Shown one piece after another: positions 59,937 through 64,000 of a stretch of 64,000 nt of DNA. This DNA is from Hygrophila difformis (Eukaryota > Streptophyta > Magnoliopsida > Lamiales > Acanthaceae), in NCBI GenBank assembly GCA_030278955.1, contig JAOANR010000002.1, positions 7,987,982 through 8,051,981 on the forward strand. Direction: 5' to 3'. Under the pieces are notes generated by a model. The model worked only from the letters and a program-made list of their open reading frames with translations. It searched no databases and had not been told where the DNA came from. Positions within the stretch are counted from its first letter, which is position 1. Each line of letters begins with the position of its first letter. The translations under genes were made by a program, and so were the position numbers.

Positions 59937-62285
59937 ATGGCTAACGAAGTGTCGCGAGAAAACAACGTGACCGTGAAGCCTCCTCCCGAGCCTTCCCCGT
60001 TGCGAAAAGCTAAGTTTTTCAAGGTAAGACAAGACACTCATATTTCCACATGTATGTGTATATTTTTATTGCCTTGCTGAAAAGCTTCTGTTAGATGATG
60101 CTTACCTTGTTTTTATTGAGTGTTTGTTTAAACCTTTGATGGGATTCTACTGAAGAAGAGCAACAAAAAAATCGAAGAATGATGTGTTCTGGTTTTGAAT
60201 TTGTTCTGTTTCGTCTGTAGCTGAGATACTTTGGGATATTTGCCTAATCTATGAATATGATACACAGCTTTTCATTTAGAGCTCTTACTTTGCTCCTGGG
60301 ATTCTTCCCGGTTTGTCATTCATTTCTTTTATGTAATCGTATGGATGGATCTTCCTACAGGCAAGATTGAGAATCCTGGTTACTGGTGGAGCTGGATTCA
60401 TTGGGTCTCACTTGGTAGACAAACTGATGGAAAATGAGAATAACGAGGCAAGTTTTCTTATGTGTAAGCTCGTATCAATGGAAATGAAGGTTGATGCGAG
60501 TTTTACGACTAATTGTTTTGTTCAGGTAATTGTTGCGGACAACTTCTTCACTGGATCGAAGGACAACCTGAAGCAATGGATTGGTCATCCACGCTTTGAA
60601 CTTATTCGACATGGTATGTGGCGTTTCAATCCATATTTGGCTCTCATAGGATAAATTTTTCCTATGATACTTTTTCTTGCATAATTTTGTTTTCCATTGT
60701 CAGATGTGACGGAACCATTATTGATTGAAGTCGATCAAATTTACCATCTCGCGTGCCCTGCATCCCCCATTTTCTACAAGTACAACCCTGTGAAGGTGAA
60801 TCAGTAAATTAAATGTGAATTTGTGATTGCATTCTTTGTAAAACTAAATGATTTTTCGAAACATGTCATTTTTCGTCAATATGTATATGGATTGGGATGA
60901 TTGTCTACAGACGATAAAGACAAATGTAATTGGGACCCTAAACATGCTGGGGCTTGCCAAGCGAGTTGGAGCAAGGTTCGTCGCCAGCGCCTTCATGTCA
61001 TCCTTTATACTCCTTATTCGCTCAATGCATCCGTCAAATTCACTCGTTTGATTCAATCACTTTAAATAGGATTCTGCTAACGTCGACATCAGAAGTTTAT
61101 GGAGACCCACTTGTGCATCCTCAGGACGAAAGCTACTGGGGAAATGTTAACCCCATAGGTACTTTCCTTATCTATGATGCCACATTGCCAGATGCTGTTG
61201 ATCCTATTAATATTATTTGATCAATTGCTCACTTGCTTTTCGAGGTTATTGTTGTCAGGTGTACATATTGTTTAACATAAATGTAATATTTGCCTATTTG
61301 GCACTGCAGGAGTTCGGAGCTGTTACGATGAGGGAAAACGAGTGGCAGAAACTCTGATGTTTGATTACCACAGGCAGCATGGAATCGGTACTTCTGTGCT
61401 CTCTCTCTCTCTGTCTCATTATATAAGCATGGAATAAAAATTGTCGTCGTCTCGTTATTGGTGAATTTGCAACAGAAATCAGGATTGCGAGGATCTTCAA
61501 CACTTATGGACCACGGATGAACATTGATGACGGTCGTGTTGTCAGCAATTTCATTGCTCAAGCCATACGGTAACAATCTGGAGGTTGATTGCAATTGTTT
61601 TATAATAAAGTAATAATAAATGCAGTTTAGGATAACATGACCATGGCCACTGCAGGGGCGAAAGATTGACTGTTCAGCTACCCGGTACACAGACAAGGAG
61701 CTTCTGTTTTGTCTCCGACATGGTAAGAAAGCTGCCACCGTCTTTCTCTTCATTGCATTCTAAGTTTACATCACCTGATCGACTCCCAAACGACGTTCTT
61801 GTAGGTCGATGGTCTCATTCGGCTGATGGAGGGAAACAACACGGGGCCAATCAACATTGGCAATCCAGGTTCGAACCATCAATCAATCACTATCAATAAA
61901 CGTCGTTTTTCTCCTTTTCTTCAATTCCACCTCCCGAATGTTGCTGGCTGTCCCCATCAGGTGAATTCACGATGCTTGAGCTTGCTGAAACTGTTATAGA
62001 GGTAAAATAAACCCCACGAACTCCCTCACAATCATTCTCTTTACTATCGATGATCCTCCTCTACATCGAATTTTGGGATAATGATTGTGGCCATTGCAGC
62101 TGATCAATCCTCAGGTGGAGGTGGTCACGGTGGAGAACACACCGGACGATCCTAGGCAGAGGAAACCCGACATCACAAAGGCGAAGGAGGTGCTCGGGTG
62201 GGAGCCCAAGATCAAGCTGCGCGACGGGATCCTCCTTATGGAAGAGGATTTCCGATCGAGGATCGGGATTTCGAGGACCACCTAA
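59937..62285 (+). CDS. UXS: UDP-glucuronate decarboxylase (UDP-xylose synthase), cytosolic type, 12 exons, 345 aa
   Basis: Exons 59937-60023, 60361-60447, 60526-60613, 60704-60795, 60911-60975, 61070-61158, 61310-61387, 61476-61569, 61656-61722, 61805-61868, 61961-62001 and 62100-62285 join in phase to give 345 residues. It converts UDP-glucuronic acid to UDP-xylose for xylan, xyloglucan and glycoprotein synthesis. The Rossmann NAD motif GGAGFIG is at about 38-44. The active site has [10 protein letters not shown] (about 142-151) and Y175-x3-K179 in SCYDEGKR, the short-chain dehydrogenase catalytic pair. [18 protein letters not shown] and [12 protein letters not shown] are family signatures. 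The N-terminus has no membrane anchor, so this is the soluble UXS3/5/6 type rather than the Golgi UXS1/2/4 type. Intron 2 (60448-60525) has a GC donor (GAG|gcaagt); the other ten are GT-AG. Intact. Confidence 0.96.
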
Positions 62286-62695
62286 TGAGTGTTTATGGTA
62301 TCAAAAAATTGAACTACTATGACAAAGAAGCTTGACTTGTGGCCTCATTACTAAATAATTTGGTGGAATTGAACCAGGTTTGAGGATCAAGATCGATTTT
62401 TTTTTTAATATTATTATTATTATTATTATTATTTTAATCAATATATTTTTGAAAAATTGTGTGAATCTTTAGAAGAAAAATTAGAAACTGAAGCAATTAT
62501 TCACCCATTGCTCGTTGCTCTTATCACAGGCGATAATTGAAAAAACAAAACAAAACAAAAAAGAAAATAAAGAACTTTAATTTATAGAGGGAGGCATCTT
62601 GTACTAGGAAGTTGAAATTCATTTCAGTAACAACATTTTAACGGTGTTGTGTTGACAGCCAAACTGTATGAAAAGAATATTAAGTAGTTATAATA

Positions 62696-63203
62696 TTCCC
62701 TCCATTCCTTTTTAGTTGTTTTTTTTAGAGACTAAAAAGTATTTCAAAATAGTTGTCACTTATAGGTAGTTATGCTATGTTTTTACTATATTATCCTTCA
62801 CTTTATATAAATGCTACTCCCTCCGTCCCATTTAACTTGTCCTCTTTCACTTCTGCACACAATCCAACGCACTTTTTTAACGGTTAATATCTAAAAATAT
62901 GTACAATGAAAAATTATACAAAATATATAGTATAAAACTACATGATTATACGATTCTAACAAGACCCAACTCGACTATTTTTTTCAAAATATATACTTGC
63001 AATAAAATTGAGTCAAAGCTGTATAATGAACAGTGTAAAAAAGTCAAACAAGACGAGTGTAGTGGGACGGAGGGAGTATTTTTTGAAATTTACTGTTACA
63101 AAAGAGTTTAGTTGAAGGGTAAAAATGAAAATTTATGAGTTAATTAATGCAAATCTTGGTTATTGAAATTGAGTTGAAAGAGACGAGTAAGGAATGGAGG
63201 GAG
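62696..63203. mobile_element. Stowaway-like MITE split by another Stowaway
   Basis: The outer ends ttccctccattcctttttag and gagtaaggaatggagggag are inverted repeats between TA dinucleotides. The element appears twice normal size because a second, well-preserved Stowaway (62817-63076) sits within it. Confidence 0.75.
62817..63076. mobile_element. Stowaway-type MITE, well preserved, nested
   Basis: Ends ctccctccgtcccatttaac and gtagtgggacggagggag, TA at 62815-62816 and 63077-63078, 260 bp. The interior matches the copies at 24834 and 34004. Confidence 0.9.
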
Positions 63204-63610
63204 TAATATAATAATATGGGTGAATTTATTGTTAACTACAATCCTGTCTGGATTCATTGATGAACAGTATAAAGAGGAAGGCAGCATCATTCATCAATAA
63301 CTTTCAACTACCAATTAAATAGTAAAATGAAAGGCCAAAAGGCCATACCAAATATTTTTGGGACCTCAAAACTTTAATAATATTAGGGATAGAAATAATT
63401 GAACATATGAAATTTTCCAAAAATGTGGAGGTGAAGATGCGTTCACTAATTAGCTACGGAGATTTATTTATAGCAACAGCAGCATGGGGTCACAAGAATT
63501 ATTACAAAGACATTTGAATTAGGACCGACCACATTAATACAGATTTCCAATTCCTTCTTTTTTTCATTTTCTCTTCTATTGTTCCTTTAAAATAAATAAT
63601 CTTCTCTCTC

Positions 63611-63780
63611 GGGATGAGTACTTAGCCCAAGTGGTTAAGTTCTCTGACTTCCAACGGAATGTTGGAGGTTCGATTCCCACCGGCCCCCTATCCCTCCCCT
63701 TTATTCCCCTTTGTAATTGTGTGACATGGGCTCCCACCACCCCTTTCCCAGGCCTTCAATGGCTCATCCAAAAAAAAAAA
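63611..63780 (+). mobile_element. tRNA-derived SINE (family B), best copy
   Basis: A 170-bp element with box A tagcccaagtgg, box B ggttcgattcc, a pyrimidine-rich 3' body (ccctatccctcccctttatt, ggctcccaccacccctttcc) and an A tail. Flanked by a 17-bp duplication with one mismatch (aaataatcttctctctc / aaataatcctctctctc) at 63594-63610 and 63781-63797. Beyond it, to 64000, nothing is recognisable. Confidence 0.9.
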
Positions 63781-64000
63781 AAATAATCCTCTCTCTCTCT
63801 CATGTACCCTAAAACAAATCATATAGTAGTAATTTCTAAAATGCAAGCGATTTCATTTATGAAAAAAGTGTTTTACACCCACCACTTAAAAGACAACTTC
63901 TATACCCGAAATGACAAAAAACCCTTCGGTCGGGTACTTCGATCGGACCGATCGATATGAAATAGGCCGACCGAAGTGCCTATTAATTAAGTATGCTTAG

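Noticed and set aside
61229..61753. 174-codon minus-strand ORF across UXS exons 7-9
   Set aside because: It overlaps confirmed UXS exons and introns on the other strand and has no recognisable domain.
63611..63780. Possible tRNA gene (boxes A and B present)
   Set aside because: The flanking duplication, A tail and repeated occurrence in the window fit a SINE; no complete cloverleaf is evident.

Overview
The window is nuclear DNA of a flowering plant. Evidence: spliced genes with short AT-rich introns, plant-specific families (BREVIS RADIX-like, BIG GRAIN 1-like, ATL RING-H2, MSL channel), a plant L1-type LINE with a DUF4283-like, zinc-knuckle ORF1, tRNA-derived SINEs and very many Stowaway-type MITEs. 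The proteins look eudicot, possibly asterid, but the sequence alone does not fix the species. No tRNA or rRNA genes, CRISPR arrays or prokaryotic features were seen.

Layout. 1-5.0 kb: no recognisable host gene; about 3.7 kb has the ends of a Helitron. 5.8-9.9 kb: BRX-like gene (+). 10.2-10.6 kb: 5'-truncated LINE. 11.8-12.9 kb: single-exon BIG GRAIN 1-like gene (+). 13-18.2 kb: gene-free, Stowaway-rich. 18.3-20.9 kb: ESCRT-III subunit VPS2 (+). 21.4-22.0 kb: ATL RING-H2 E3 ligase (-). 22-27.9 kb: gene-free, with SINEs and MITEs. 27.9-33.7 kb: nearly complete L1-type LINE (+), broken by one stop codon in each ORF. 35.7-38.4 kb: MSL10-like mechanosensitive channel (+). 39.6-42.5 kb: RPA70 subunit A (-). 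42.7-45.5 kb: a nest of hAT, foldback, Stowaway and SINE insertions. 46.0-47.8 kb: ribosomal protein uS3 (-), divergent from an RNA polymerase III RPC4-like gene (48.3-51.1 kb, +) that carries several frame breaks. 51.8-54.1 kb: Bet1-type SNARE (+). 54.4-59 kb: hAT, MULE-like, foldback and SINE elements. 59.9-62.3 kb: cytosolic UDP-glucuronate decarboxylase (+). 62.7-64 kb: nested Stowaways and a SINE.

The genes are a normal mix of housekeeping and developmental functions (membrane traffic: VPS2, BET1; DNA replication and repair: RPA; translation: uS3; wall precursors: UXS; signalling and growth: BRX-like, BG1-like, MSL, ATL). They form no operon or obvious pathway cluster. I found no convincing new system. 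The points most worth a second look are the damaged RPC4 gene, the Helitron, the two sibling hAT elements, the 42.7-45.5 kb transposon nest and two GC-AG introns. Exon boundaries were read by eye and checked by splice consensus, reading-frame phase and family similarity from memory; no database search was run.
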